Shown one piece after another: positions 10,655-21,849 of a stretch of 64,000 bases of DNA (position 1 is its first letter; each line of letters opens with the position of its first letter). The notes beneath the pieces are model-generated. The model saw only the letters and a list, made by a program, of their open reading frames with translations. It searched no databases and was not told the origin of the DNA. Where the stretch lies: assembly GCA_001640655.1 (NCBI GenBank), contig LXGT01000174.1, forward strand, positions 1 to 64,000, written 5' to 3'. Both the position numbers and the translations under genes were made by a program. Source of the DNA: Endoconidiophora laricicola (Eukaryota; Ascomycota; Sordariomycetes; Microascales; Ceratocystidaceae).

Positions 10655-11780
10655 TGGCTAGCAAGTCCTAGCCCACTATAAACATAAATCAAATGGAAAT
10701 CAACTGCCAGGATAGAGCTTCACCAAAGCAGGATATAGTGAGTTAGGTTCGTTGAAGATGGGTTCCTAACATGGTAGTCCTTCAGATCGTTTCCACCGAA
10801 CTACTCATGGGGTGCCTTGGCCCCGCCAAAGCAGGATGTAGGCGGTGAACTGGCCGAAACCAGCACCGGCATGCGGTACCTCCGATAGAGGATACCATGG
10901 CTATTCTACAGACGTAGGATACCTAAGTTTAATTTAGGCTTTTTTGTAAGTTTGCCCAGGTCGGGTTTGAGCCAACTGCACCACGAAGGGTACCATATCA
11001 GCAGTATTCTAATGTGGTAGCCTGACTAGTTGCATAAGTCATATCAAAAATGGCGCACTTTATTCCTTGCGCTACTACCCTCACCGCAAGATTCACGAAT
11101 ATTTACTAGGAAATAGGTCGGGGGATTATGATAAAGATTGAGACCGATGAGAAGGAAAGGACTAAACAAAGAATGTAGAGGGACTGGTGTCCCTATCCAA
11201 AGGAAAGCATGTTAAGGCCAAGGTGAACTTTGGACAGTAACTTTGGGCCTTAGATCCTTACAATGGTTGAGTAGCGAGTAAATGTCATTTGGCCCATTGT
11301 ATAGACAAGGTTTATGACAAAAGATAGAATGAACTAATGAGAGAGAATAGAACAAACCAAGACGCAAAAGAGATTGGATTAAACACAAGGCAAAGGACTA
11401 ACAAGAAGGTTGAGACTTCTAGATGATCTGACTATGACTCTAAGGGATCTATCTATATGTGTATGAACACAGGCATAAGGAGAGTAGTGGCTACGGTTTT
11501 CATTACTTGAAGTGTTAAATTCACAGCTACTAGTTATGAAGATTTATTAGTTTTTAGTTATGTCCACTTTGAGTTATGGTGTATCTAACTAATGGTTTCA
11601 CTTTCTTCTTGTCAATAGTGTCAATAGTAGAAAATAACATTGTACAAAAACTAAAAGCCATGCTGAGGATTAAGTNGTTAGGGTTATCGTTATCGTATGT
11701 ATGTTTAATGTGTACCTTGACTTAGTAAGCAATGATCCAACTAGTAAGCAATAATACCTTTCATTCAAACAAAACTTGTT

Positions 11781-12100
11781 GAAGTAGGGAGTGACATTAG
11801 TTTACTTATTTAGTGAATGCTTATAAAAACCAAAATGATTCAAAGTAATCCTGTAGTATAGTAGATACATGGACATATGTTGACAAGTTCATGTGTTATT
11901 TTGAAGGTTCTATACTTAGAAGAAAGTTAGTTGACTATGAACACTATCCCTAGAGTCATTGATAAATCCACCCACTACTATTGGAAACAGATAATCTAGA
12001 CACTAATATATCTACTTAATCTACTACAAATTATCTTACCTATATGTATATTGTTCAAAAGCACTGACTGAATAAGTGATAATTGCTACCCACCATTTCT
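11781..12100. mobile_element. MITE-like element with imperfect terminal inverted repeats
   Basis: The left end (TTTACTTATTTAGTGAATGC, 11801-11820) is an imperfect reverse complement of the right end (GCACTGACTGAATAAGTGAT, 12061-12080), and similarity extends outward to GTAGGGAG versus CTACCCAC. The unit is about 320 bp without coding capacity and contains an N-free interior. A related half copy sits at 7615-7800. Non-autonomous DNA transposon is the likely class; the exact ends and target duplication are uncertain. Confidence 0.45.
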
Positions 12101-12849
12101 TACCGAAGTGAACGCTGTTAGCCTACATCAAGGCGGCATCATTTAGCCCCATAATCGTGTCANTTTAGATGTGAAAATTGTTGTTGTTGTTTATATTCAA
12201 TGAATAGCTGCAGTCACCTAGCTACATTTACCTTGCGCCAGCCAACCATAGACAGGCACTATATCACCTGAAGGTGTTTTCTAACGACATTGGTTTGTTG
12301 CTAGAAGACGTGGGAATGTGGCTGTTAAACAACGACGAAATTAAGATTAGTCCATGCCATGGCTGGCTCCCTACACGGGCTGAAGACCTATACAGAATGA
12401 CGGACTGGCGTGAGCGGCTAGAGTTAGATGACTTTGACCTGGGGGGATATCTTTGTACCTACAACTATGTTGCACACAGAGGTAGAGGCTCTTAATACTG
12501 AAAATATTGCATGGTATCAGTGCTTCTTTCATTAGGCTAGACTTTTTGTAGCAGGGGTTCAAGCACNGGGGAATTCGATACTCATGAATATGAGCCATCA
12601 TGTCTTGCCAGCCAATGGCCAGAATGACTGTCCCATATATACTGCACAATGCATACAAAGATGGAAAGATAGAAAAGAGGCACAGAGGCACGTTGAAGAC
12701 AAAAAAGGACCTCCAGGATTTTAGTTTGTTTATCCAAACAAGGAATTGAGGATATAATTTTGNAACTGATATTTTGTATATATTCTGGATTCTATTTGCT
12801 GTTCTATTGATGATATTGGGTGCTCCAGTTGAATGGACGTGGAGTGCGC

Positions 12850-13200
12850 TGTTTGCATCGAATTAGATTTTGGTGAGGAACTCGAATAGCCATGAGGCTT
12901 GGCAAGCAGCTGAGTAGCTTGACATGTATTCCGCTTCAGCTGTGGTTGTTATATAACAGAAAACGACTGCGTTTGCCCGTGAGATTGGTCCGTTTGCCAT
13001 CATAAAGATGTATCTATAATAGACTTCCACGTTGTGTGACAGCCAGTGAAACCGGCATCATAGTATCCTGTGATTTCAACTATGGGCAGTCCAAAGTCAG
13101 TGTTGATGCTGCCCTTTGTCAACCCCTCACTTGGTGTAGATAATGCCCAAGTCAGTGGTAACCCTAGTGACAGGGTTCATATACTCAAGGGATCTGCCCC
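12850..13200 (-). mobile_element. Ty1/copia retrotransposon relic (reverse transcriptase end and RNase H)
   Basis: Read on the minus strand across broken frames it gives SLEYMNPVTRVTTDLGIIYT, the copia stretch preceding RNase H. Then come a GYYDAGF-like equivalent of the GYSDADWAG motif, FMMANGPISRA (copia GGPISW) and TAEAEYMSSYSAACQA (copia TTEAEYMAL..A). Stop codons and frameshifts interrupt it, so it is inactive. No long terminal repeat pair or integrase was identified around it. Confidence 0.75.
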
Positions 13201-13478
13201 GCTGTGTTTTCAGCACATAGTAGCCCTTTCAGTTAGTTAAAGTCACGCCTTCTTGTCTAAGTGTCTAAGTGCTCCTTTCAAGTATACTTTTTTTTCCAGA
13301 CCTTCTTGTTTTTGGTCTTCTTCTTGTCCTTGTTTTAGGTCTTTTGTTAAAAGCTCCCTTTCATGTCAGCTTCTTGCTGAATATTCTCCTGCTTGTTACT
13401 ATCTTCGCTCCAAGCCTTTTCCATTCTCTAATCTTTTTTTTTCAACATGCCTGCTGTTGTCAAGTCGCCATTTCTAGT

Positions 13479-13793
13479 ATGTCTGTCACTAGTAAGGTCG
13501 CAGCCAAGTCCAACCCCAACACCATGGAGCCCGGTATCGTTAATATCCTCTGTGTAACTATGTTGATCTGTTTAGTTGCCGGCAGAAGGCACAACCGTGG
13601 CAGAGCAAGGCTAAATGCAATACTAGCTAACTGCACAGATCACTCCCCTACCTCTGCAAACTCCTCGTCGTCTCCCCACGACAGCTGTGAGTGTGAATCG
13701 GCGGTAATATCCGATGAGGAGGAGGATGAGGATGCCAAACCTACCACCTCTCACAGCAGCGGCTCAGGCTTGAGTAATGGCCAAGACAAATAA
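13479..13793 (+). CDS. Hypothetical protein, serine-rich acidic C-terminus
   Basis: The open frame encodes 104 residues from an internal ATG (MSVTSKVAAKSN). It has one hydrophobic segment (IVNILCVTMLICLVAG), a basic stretch (GRRHNRGRARL) and a serine-rich tail with an EEEDED run. The longer frame starting at 13269 adds only low-complexity leader. A perfect-looking intron (GTAAGT donor near 13832, GCTAAC branch site, CTGCAG acceptor near 13948) lies just downstream, so this may be one exon of a larger decayed gene shared with 14063-14625. No family is recognised. Confidence 0.25.
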   Translation: MSVTSKVAAKSNPNTMEPGIVNILCVTMLICLVAGRRHNRGRARLNAILANCTDHSPTSANSSSSPHDSCECESAVISDEEEDEDAKPTTSHSSGSGLSNGQDK

Positions 13794-14062
13794 CCTCCGG
13801 GTTTGCTACCATGAAACTAGTCAACAAAGCCTCGTAAGTAGACCTACATTCCTTCAATATGACTATGCCACTTTAAAATGGTTTTCAAACAAAAGTTTTT
13901 TTGAAACAAAAAAAAATTCCGCTAACCATTTATTTCTGCCTATCTGCAGGTTCTGCCCCACACAAGAAAGCCATCTACATGAAGACAAGCTACAAAATTG
14001 CTAAAATGGATAATGGAGCGCCAGCAAGTTGTCAATACTGATCGGTACGCCCGCCACGGAGG

Positions 14063-14625
14063 ATGACATATATTGTCAATCGTATGCGGTGCCTAAATGG
14101 CGACCCATCTGGAAATGGCCAGACCTGTGCTATCTATATTAGCGAGAAGAAAGAGCCGAGAGACGTATTTGTTGAAATTCCATTTTGCATCCCATCTAAT
14201 GTAAGTACTTAGACAAGAGATAGACACTAGTGTCAGTGTTCTCAGCTAACCCGCTTCCTCTCTGCCCAGATTTGTGCCAAGACTGCCACCCTTTCCGGTG
14301 CTTTGACTTGGCTGCCTGCCGCGGTATCACGGAATATCTTCGAAAAGCTCGCGGACAAAAATGACCGGCTTTATCTAAGCTTAACTTGTCGCTGCGTGCT
14401 GCAGATATCGGCACCGATGAGAATCATGCTGCCCGTCTGTCCGAAGTATACCGATTTTCAGAGCACAATGTCTTTGTATATCAGTCGATCTGTGAAGATA
14501 ATGAAGCCTGCGGCAGGTACGGAGCACCTACGCTTATCGAAAGTCCATGTAAAAAGTGTTCCGCTCATCGGTCGTCCGACCCTGGCGTTTGGGACAAGGA
14601 CGGTATATGCGCGTTCCTATCATGA
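14063..14625 (+). pseudogene. Hypothetical cysteine-containing gene, probably broken
   Basis: A first coding-looking segment (RMTYIVNRMRCLNGDPSGNG, then EKKEPRDVFVEIPF) ends at a GTAAGT donor at 14201. The intron has a GCTAAC branch site and a CCCAG acceptor ending at 14269. The segment beyond can be read as DLCQDCHPFRCFDLAACRGI, meets a TGA, and continues in the same frame to 14625 through DENHAARLSEVYRFSEHN, CEDNEACGRYGAPTL and PCKKCSAH. The two frames do not join cleanly at the intron and the TGA breaks the second, so the gene is probably dead or carries an unseen intron. A more decayed relative lies at 5845-6095. No function can be assigned. Confidence 0.4.
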
Positions 14626-15205
14626 ATTACTCATGTGTATTCCTAACATATGGGTTGCCTGTGCCTTTTGGATGCCTACAGCAAACCTGATGGAAAGTTT
14701 TTGCCCATTCAGATAATAATTACCTGTAGTGCATCTCATTCAATAGTTTCGTTTCTAGTCTCAATTTTCTTTTCAGACTTTCAATATATTTTCATGTCTT
14801 TAGATTCTTATTTCATATATCTCCTCTTCGTGGCTAAGTTATCCGTAACTTATACTGTCTGGCTACAACTTGTCTTCTTTCCTTTGAGTTTTCGTATTCA
14901 AGACCTTTTTCTCCTTCCTGTTGGGTTCCATACTCAAGACCCTCGCTAAAAATTTCCCTCCAAATCATATTACTTGCGGCCTTTGCAAGGATTATGCCTT
15001 TCCTGTGTACTCCAGCCCTCTAACCCTTGCCCGTCTGTAACAACATATCACAGAGCCTCTTTGACTATTGTACCAAGAAAAAAACAACACAAGTATTGTT
15101 CATAATTAAATCGCGTATATGTAAGAGTGTAAAGTAGAAGCTACCAGCTATAATCATTTACTAACTACTAGTTACCTCTCTCTCCTTAGTACTACGTCTT
15201 TATGG
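14626..15205. other. Intergenic, no gene seen
   Basis: Pyrimidine-rich, low-information sequence between the broken hypothetical gene and the 3' end of the Pth11-like gene. Short frames here have no features that would support coding. Confidence 0.4.
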
Positions 15206-16481
15206 CTACTTTGCAGTAAATACCCGGACATCATCATCCCGAGAATGTTCACTCTTCGAGTCGAATACGGTCTCAAATGTGTTCATCTCGAGTCCAGATG
15301 GCCGGCCTTCATTTCCTACAAAGCTTTCCCTGCTTTCACTTCTAACATTGACAGTACGAGTCTGCATAATGCCACCCCCATTCTTAGTATCTGTGGCTCC
15401 ATAGGCTCCGTATCCTGAAGGTCTTCCACTAGTACCAAACTCTTCCGTAGTCCCGTATCGGCTGAACATATTAGGGAACGCGTGTTGCAGCAAAGGCCGA
15501 AGTGTAGGCAGATTCGAGCAAACTAGGGCACAGGTGATCTCAGCAAATGACCAGATGGCAACCTGAGCATAAGACCATGTCTCGTCGGCTTCCTTGCGCA
15601 GGTAAAACAGGCGAATGACGGAAATGGCGATGGTGCTATTGGTGAAGATGGTTTACATTAGTATGAAATTCTCCAAGGAAGAAGTTTCGGCCAAGGTCGG
15701 CTAAAAGGAGAAGGACGTATCGTGAACTTACCAGAAGCCAAGACTGAAGATGCCAATCAGCATCATTTTCTGCTTGAAGGGGAGTTCGAGCCTTCTCAAA
15801 GCCGGCATTGGAAGTAGAACAACAATCAAGTCAGTGATAATATTGCCAGCCCCATTAGTGAAGTAAACAGGGACATGAGGCAAGCACTTGCGGTGAATAC
15901 GAGGGTCCCAATAACCTTTGATGGGATTACAGCAGAACAAGACAACAAAGACCTGTGACAAACTCCAGCAAAAGGTTATGACGATGGCCACAACATAACG
16001 CCACCTATCAGCAGTGATCCCAAACACTCTGTAGTATTGGAACAAGATAGTCATCTTGACAAATAGAATGCAAATGGTGTACATTGCTAGCGTAACGTAA
16101 AACCACTATCATAATGTACCAACAGAGTTAGCCAGATCTTATACATTAGTGAGGTCATTCACATGTGGCCTGAAAACATACCTTCCAACCTTGCACCAAT
16201 CTGTCCAAATCTAGCTGGACAACTTGTTGATGCTCGCCAAGACCATGCCTTGTGCCAATACTCGTTGCTATGCAGCCAATGACCAAAGTCGCCCATGCGC
16301 TTACCGATAACCAATCATCACAGCCCATGTGTCGGATGATGCCAGCACGCACGTATATTCTAGCAGTTGTCATAAAGGTTGCGACTAAGGTCAGGCCAAT
16401 GATACAACCCATGGTAAGATCTGAATGCGAGACATACATCTCAGCCGTGATTGTATATGGCTCTTTAATAAGCGACGGCAT
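15206..16481 (-). CDS. Pth11-like integral membrane protein (fungal rhodopsin-fold domain)
   Basis: Three exons: 16481-16182, 16105-15732 and 15635-15206, encoding 367 residues. Introns have GTATGT or GTAAGT donors; the second uses an ACTAAT branch site and AATAG acceptor. The protein shows about seven hydrophobic segments, the MGCDDWLSV motif after the second segment that is typical of this family (DDW), a CCNPIKGYWD loop and a GAGNIITDLIVVLLPMPALR segment. A hydrophilic cytoplasmic tail of about 110 residues, rich in S, G and R, follows. Family members are plasma-membrane proteins, some acting as receptors for surface cues as Pth11 does in rice blast. No CFEM cysteine domain precedes the membrane part, so this is the non-CFEM type. 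A ligand cannot be inferred. Confidence 0.85.
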
Positions 16482-18997
16482 CTTGATGATATATCTAGAC
16501 GACGGATAGAATTATACTGTAGAAGAGTAAGGACACAAAAGGCAGTATGATTGCTAACTTTTCTGTGGTGTAACTGATTGGCGTCGATGATATCAAGTAA
16601 GATTGTAGGTTTCGAAGCTTTAGTATATTGAGTCCGATAGGTGATAATATATGCTTTTCCAAGCCTGCGTATGAACTTGAATGCAAGTATTATCTCAGGT
16701 CCTAACTGATATGTGATTGGGAAGGGCAAATGACGTCACGCTGATACAAAACTAAGCCAGTTAGTTAGACCTGATAGCAACTGCAGGCTTGCAGTAGCTT
16801 AGTGAGAGCTCGCGAAAGCAAAAGTATAGAGAAAACAAGTGAAAGAAAGCACAAGACGTAATAAAGATAAGAAGATGTACAGCAACTGTTCACTCACTGG
16901 CCATATTCTATGTGTCTCTGGTAAGAAAGAAGACAATTAAAGCCTTACTCTAGTAGCACAAAGAAAGGCAAGGGACAGAAAGAAAAGAAGAAAAGACTGG
17001 ATAGGAAAGGAAACAGAGTTCACAGAACCTGAAAATATTTAGAAGGAAAGAAAGGCCGGCAAACAGGTGACGATGTTGCATATAGGTCATTGGTATGCAT
17101 TGGTGGAGGGCTAAGCCATACTATATAGTAGAAAATTCACAGCACAAACTAGTAGCAACATCAGAGTTAGACTTCAATTCTAATGTAAAGTAGAGTAACA
17201 TTGCTAATACAATACCTTGTAGTCTATCTTTTGAGCAAACATAGACGCCACAATTTCTACATGGTAGTCATGCCCCCAGTCACATTCAAGCTCGCTTCTG
17301 GGTCAAACACAGAGGGTTCTTCAGGCCCCCCCTGGCCATATCTTTTAGAACGTTCCTTAGTGGTCCAGCACCTATAGCAGTGACATTCCCTTGAATCTGG
17401 GGCGTTTAGTTCAGTCATTATTAGACTTGCCATTAATGTAAGTGTTGCCATACCAATGCATACAGTAAAGCGGGTGACTTGCTGTAAGTAATAGTACGGC
17501 TGCGTCTATTATTGAAGTGCCAGTACTTGTCCTTCTGCGCATATGTACGTGTGATGTCAAATAGGTAAGGCATGCGCTACTAGTTAAACTATATATGAGT
17601 TCAATACGCTTATAAGTAAATGGTATTCAGACTTAAAGATGGCAAGTCAGCACTGTAGGTTCGATACAACACTCATTTGTTTACTACTATTGGCAACCAA
17701 TACTAGTTATTAGAGCCAACAAAATGCTCTATGCAGTGCCACTCTATTGTCAAATTATCATATTCTTCCGTTCTACCATTAAGCTAGCAGAGCGTAGGCC
17801 AGTAGTAATCCTTATTGTAGTAATCTTCGCCTTTCCAGCCCAGACTGATGCTACACCAAAATCCTTTATAATGATACTAGTACTACTAGCAGCAGGTACT
17901 CTGGTTGCTTGTCTACAAGCGATGGGAACTTATAAATAAAAGCCTGGATATGGCATTCCATACTCTATTTCGTCTACTGTTATACTACGTATATATCACA
18001 ACACACATATATGGCTTGCATCTAGTGTCACAGCCCTCCTTTGATAAAAAAAATACGTCTTTAATCCGGGTTCTTAAACACTTCCATATCGGTCACTACT
18101 AAGCAAAAAAATGCGCTTTCTATAGGCACTACCGGTAGTGGTGCTTGTTCCATGTGGCAGCGCAAGATCTTAAAGAGAGCAATCGTGCCACTTGTTTCAG
18201 GGGGGCTATCGGGAAATTCTTAAAGCACCCATCTTTTAAGTCCTTTCGTTCAGCTATGGGCCATTCTTTTATTCCCTCTTCTAATGATGCCACTAGCTAT
18301 TATCTTACACGGACAGGTCTATGTACATATTCTCCGAAAACATATTTGAATAGTAACAGACATAGAGTCAAATGACAGCGCCAGTCTAGTTAAGTCTGGT
18401 AAGATACTAGTTGAAGCATAAATTTATCTCGTTATGGATCAACAATCATGTCGTACTAAGCATGTATTTCTTTCTTCCTCGGTTCAGCATATTGTGTTCC
18501 AGCTACGAAAACTTGCTTGTCATGTCCTATCTAGTTTGCTGGATTGCCTTTGCTCTCTCTTTTCCTTCACCCCTGCTTGTTCTACAACAGCAGCCTTAAA
18601 ATGATATCTTAGCTTTAGATTAGTTGAGTATATAGATTCGTACAAACCTCATTAGCAACATACATTTACTGAAGGGGCAACTGGCCATCAGAAACGCATA
18701 TGTTATAGGAAAGGTTAATGTTCTTGTCTCTGTCCCGACTGTAACATCTAAACCTGGCGTCGTCTTGTACACGTAACTTGGAGAATGATATACCCCTAAT
18801 AGTAACTCTGCTGCGGGTTGCCATACCACGATTAGTATCTTGTCTGCTGCCTATACTAAGATGCGATGAATATAACAGTAGCCGCAGCTGCGCTTGTAGT
18901 AATCATGGACTGTACTCAACACCAAAACCAAGACACAAAGTCAACTTGTTGTATTATTCACGACTAAGGCTAATACGTAGTATTCAGTATACTAGAA

Positions 18998-19052
18998 TTT
19001 TTTCAATCAAAAATCAAAAATCATACTTGTTTTCTAGAACTATGAAGATACT
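18998..19052 (-). mobile_element. Micro-retroposon copy C
   Basis: On the minus strand it begins with the full family start AGTATCTTCATAGTTCTAGA, then diverges (ATTTTTGATTTTTGATTG) and ends in an A run. No clear flanking duplication was found. Confidence 0.5.
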
Positions 19053-19194
19053 ACACATGATCTTATCTTTTATACATATCATTACTGCTTATATATGATA
19101 TCCTGAGACGGGGATTCTCGCGAGAGATATCACAGTGTCGAGGGCCAAAGACACCTTCGTGATACCGACAAAGCCGAGTGATCTGTACTTGCGG

Positions 19195-19232
19195 ATCAAT
19201 AATTATTATCTAGGTTCTAGAACTATGAAGAT
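19195..19232 (-). mobile_element. Micro-retroposon copy D, diverged
   Basis: On the minus strand TATCTTCATAGTTCTAGAAC is followed by a diverged AATTATTGAT segment. It lacks an obvious A tail and flanking duplication, so it is an old or partial copy. Confidence 0.4.
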
Positions 19233-19914
19233 AAGCCAAGTAACAAGGTTGCACATCCGTGCCCGGCCTTGTTTGATGCGACCCCAGACTTGCAATCACG
19301 CTCTACCTGCGCTATTATTCAAACTAACTACGGCTGTAATGATACATCACACTGTATTCGAGAATCCGAATATGAACCTCTCAGGTAAAAACCAAGCACA
19401 AACATGGAAACAACATGGGTCAAGTCATAGTGGTCAGCTCAATCAAGCAACAAACGTGGTGTGTGACCGTGCTCACCACCATGAGAGTCAGTTTGCCTTT
19501 TTGTTTGTTACTAATAGTATCATTGTGAGGGCTCGTCGCTTGACTTTCTTCCTACTAATCAATCATATTTTGAAAGGGCCATGTTTTCAAGTGACTTGGG
19601 AGTTGGCTTAGCCAAAGTATAAACATGCTCGCAGGTTGTTGTACTCCCATACTCCCATATTCTTTTTCTGTAACTATTGATTTCTATAAGTCTACAAACC
19701 ATGCAAGAACCTGTCTCGCAATGTTCTAACGCACACTTGGTAACCTCACTGCTACTACACGGTACGTGCGCACGACGCTAGAGTGTATTTCTACCAGCAA
19801 GCCGCCAAGTGAATCCCTGTCTTTCTTTCCAGTGGCAGGGAGCAAGTCAAGCAATAACATAAGTACCAGTACCAATACTTCCAGCTATAGATCATAGCTG
19901 TTCGCAGGTTTAAG

Positions 19915-19957
19915 TAGATGTTCATCCGCTCCAACAATGCCCATGGACGAACATCTA
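19915..19957. repeat. Hairpin-forming inverted repeat
   Basis: TAGATGTTC at 19915-19923 pairs perfectly with GAACATCTA at 19949-19957. After one mismatch the pairing continues with TCC/GGA, enclosing a short loop. No promoter, terminator or gene is attached to it. Confidence 0.4.
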
Positions 19958-20916
19958 TTTGGCTTGTTTATTCCCAAGCGTTTATACTATGCAATAGTTC
20001 CGCTTGTTGATTCGGAAAATAACCACCTTCGCCCGGCGAATATATCTTTCTTCGAATAGGTGCTCTTAGCCGGCAGTCATATACGTCCTTCTCGTCGCTA
20101 CTTACCACGTGATCTGGTTACATTCTTCTTAAGTACTGTTATATAAATTTCTCATTGCCCTTCAACCCAACTGCTCCTCATGTTGTTCCTGGGCATAACG
20201 GGAGTTGGCAGAGACTTATGTCATCTACTACTTGCGCATTGATTTCCTACCATCGACATCTCCTGAGTATAGATCTCTGCACACCATAACCTACATTTCA
20301 GGTCATATCGCTGTCCATCCAGTAATAGAAACAATTTGATATGCATCGAAAGTAGCAGTGTAGCTATGATTAGTTGAACCAAGTCGTACAGTACAGCTTC
20401 TAGCTGTCTCTTTTTTCTTTGCTGTTTCTTTCCTAGTAAATGCTACTTGCGTGTAATGTTACTACATTCCTCTATCTAGCCATTTTTTCTCTACCAATTG
20501 ATCTATTGACCAAGGAAGGGGTGCCTGATGTCACATCTAACAATCTCTTCTAGAACGTCCCTATAACTGGCATCACGATGCTAGGATGATTTTCAAAGGG
20601 ATTGTGTCAGGCAGCCTATAATTCAACCCATTTTTCCTACTTTTCTTTTCAGTGCCTGCGAATTGACTATAGCATTGTCGTAACGTCATCAACAACAGGC
20701 ACGCATGTCGTCTGATAGAATAGAAGCATCTTTGCCTCTCATCCGAGAAGACAGAAGCGAAAGCAACAAGAGCAGAAGATGAAACAGGGTCAAGAACAGT
20801 GCGGCTGCACATTGTGTCTGAATTCAACAATTACTCAAGCTATGGTAATAGCTATAGTTAGCTGAGCAACTAGGGCGATAGTAATTAGGGGTGTGTCTAT
20901 CAGAAGGTAATATGTT

Positions 20917-21285
20917 GTGTCAGATCAAGCTATCGTCATGAGCTTCCTCGGTGGACGTTGCTACATGACCTACTCTAATAATAATACTAGCCCTGAGAAC
21001 TGCCGTATCGAAGATGCCATTGTCGATAGCATCGATGGTCTATGGCCATACCGCGGTGTCCTGTTGCAACATGACACCGAGCGCAAGACTTATGCTACCG
21101 GCCACAACTCCATCGTCGACATTCTTGATACAAGTATATTGCTTATTGACACTAGATTATTCCCAGCGGTGATGGAACTTGCCGCAAGGTCACGATCGAT
21201 ACGTTGGAGGCCACTTCCAGGCTGTTACATTCACCTTTTCATGCATCGAGCCTCTATTCTAGATTCACGCATAACAGTTTGGTAG
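20917..21285 (+). CDS. Weak hypothetical frame
   Basis: The open frame of 122 codons contains a protein-like stretch (CRIEDAIVDSIDGLWPYRGV) with a GC-richer, codon-like composition than its surroundings. A plausible 33-bp in-frame intron (GTATAT to CCCAG) interrupts it near 21134, and a neighbouring frame (SGDGTCRKVTIDTLEATS) looks more protein-like downstream. It is probably a decayed gene fragment. No family is recognised. Confidence 0.2.
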   Translation: MSDQAIVMSFLGGRCYMTYSNNNTSPENCRIEDAIVDSIDGLWPYRGVLLQHDTERKTYATGHNSIVDILDTSILLIDTRLFPAVMELAARSRSIRWRPLPGCYIHLFMHRASILDSRITVW

Positions 21286-21849
21286 ATATTGCAAGCACAT
21301 AAGGGACAGAAAGAGTCATTTCATATTGTTTTCTTTTAGTATAAACGCTTGCCAAGACAACGCCGTTGTTCGATAGCTGAGAACAAAACAACTTCTTCTT
21401 ATGCTGGTGGCTATTTCGATTCATTGATTTACATTATTTGTCCATTTTCTTATTTACTCCTGACAACATGACAATAGTACATTTTATATCTTGATGTTCT
21501 AGTAAGTAACTGTGTATCTAGACTAGTATATTCTTACAAGGCGGATATATCATGACAACGAATTGGTTAAGAAGAGATACAGCACTAAATAGTCGTAGTA
21601 TATATCATGAAAATGGCAAAAAGAAGGAATACATTAAAAGAAAGAAAAACTAACCGATGTGTATCAAGAGTTGAAACAAAAACCAAAGACCCCTCCTCCC
21701 ATTCCACCATTTTATCGGAGCATATTTTGTTTTCCGCTGTCATTTAAGTTCAAGCCGTCAGATATGAAGGCGGGAGTACAAGTACAAGGTGATGTATAGT
21801 GCCATTGTATAGTGCCATATCCATCACATACATGATTGTTCAGATGAGA

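Larger units (their letters stand above)
10156..12849. other. Gene-poor stretch with repeats and four assembly Ns
   Basis: Ns at 11676, 12163, 12567 and 12763 mark probable joins. I see a micro-retroposon (10598), a MITE-like element (11781) and a block near 11140-11300 resembling 5690-5830. An open frame of 73 codons (12274-12495) has no recognised family or supported introns, and I do not call it a gene. Confidence 0.35.
16482..21849. other. 5.4 kb gene-poor interval
   Basis: I find no confident gene. The interval contains the upstream region of the Pth11-like gene, two micro-retroposon copies (18998 and 19195), a 9-bp-stem hairpin (19915) and one weak hypothetical frame (20917-21285). AT content is high and open frames are short. 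Close to 21800 a short tandem repeat (TATAGTGCCAT twice) lies in the 3' flank of ADE4. Confidence 0.4.

Noticed and set aside
10940..11000. tRNA-like GGGTTTGAGCC stretch
   Set aside because: No cloverleaf with matching acceptor and anticodon stems could be drawn.
16391..16729. Minus-strand frames overlapping the start of the Pth11-like gene
   Set aside because: They are in another frame over the first exon and its upstream region and lack family features.
19135..19611. 158-codon plus-strand frame
   Set aside because: It contains a micro-retroposon copy (19195-19232) and has no family features.
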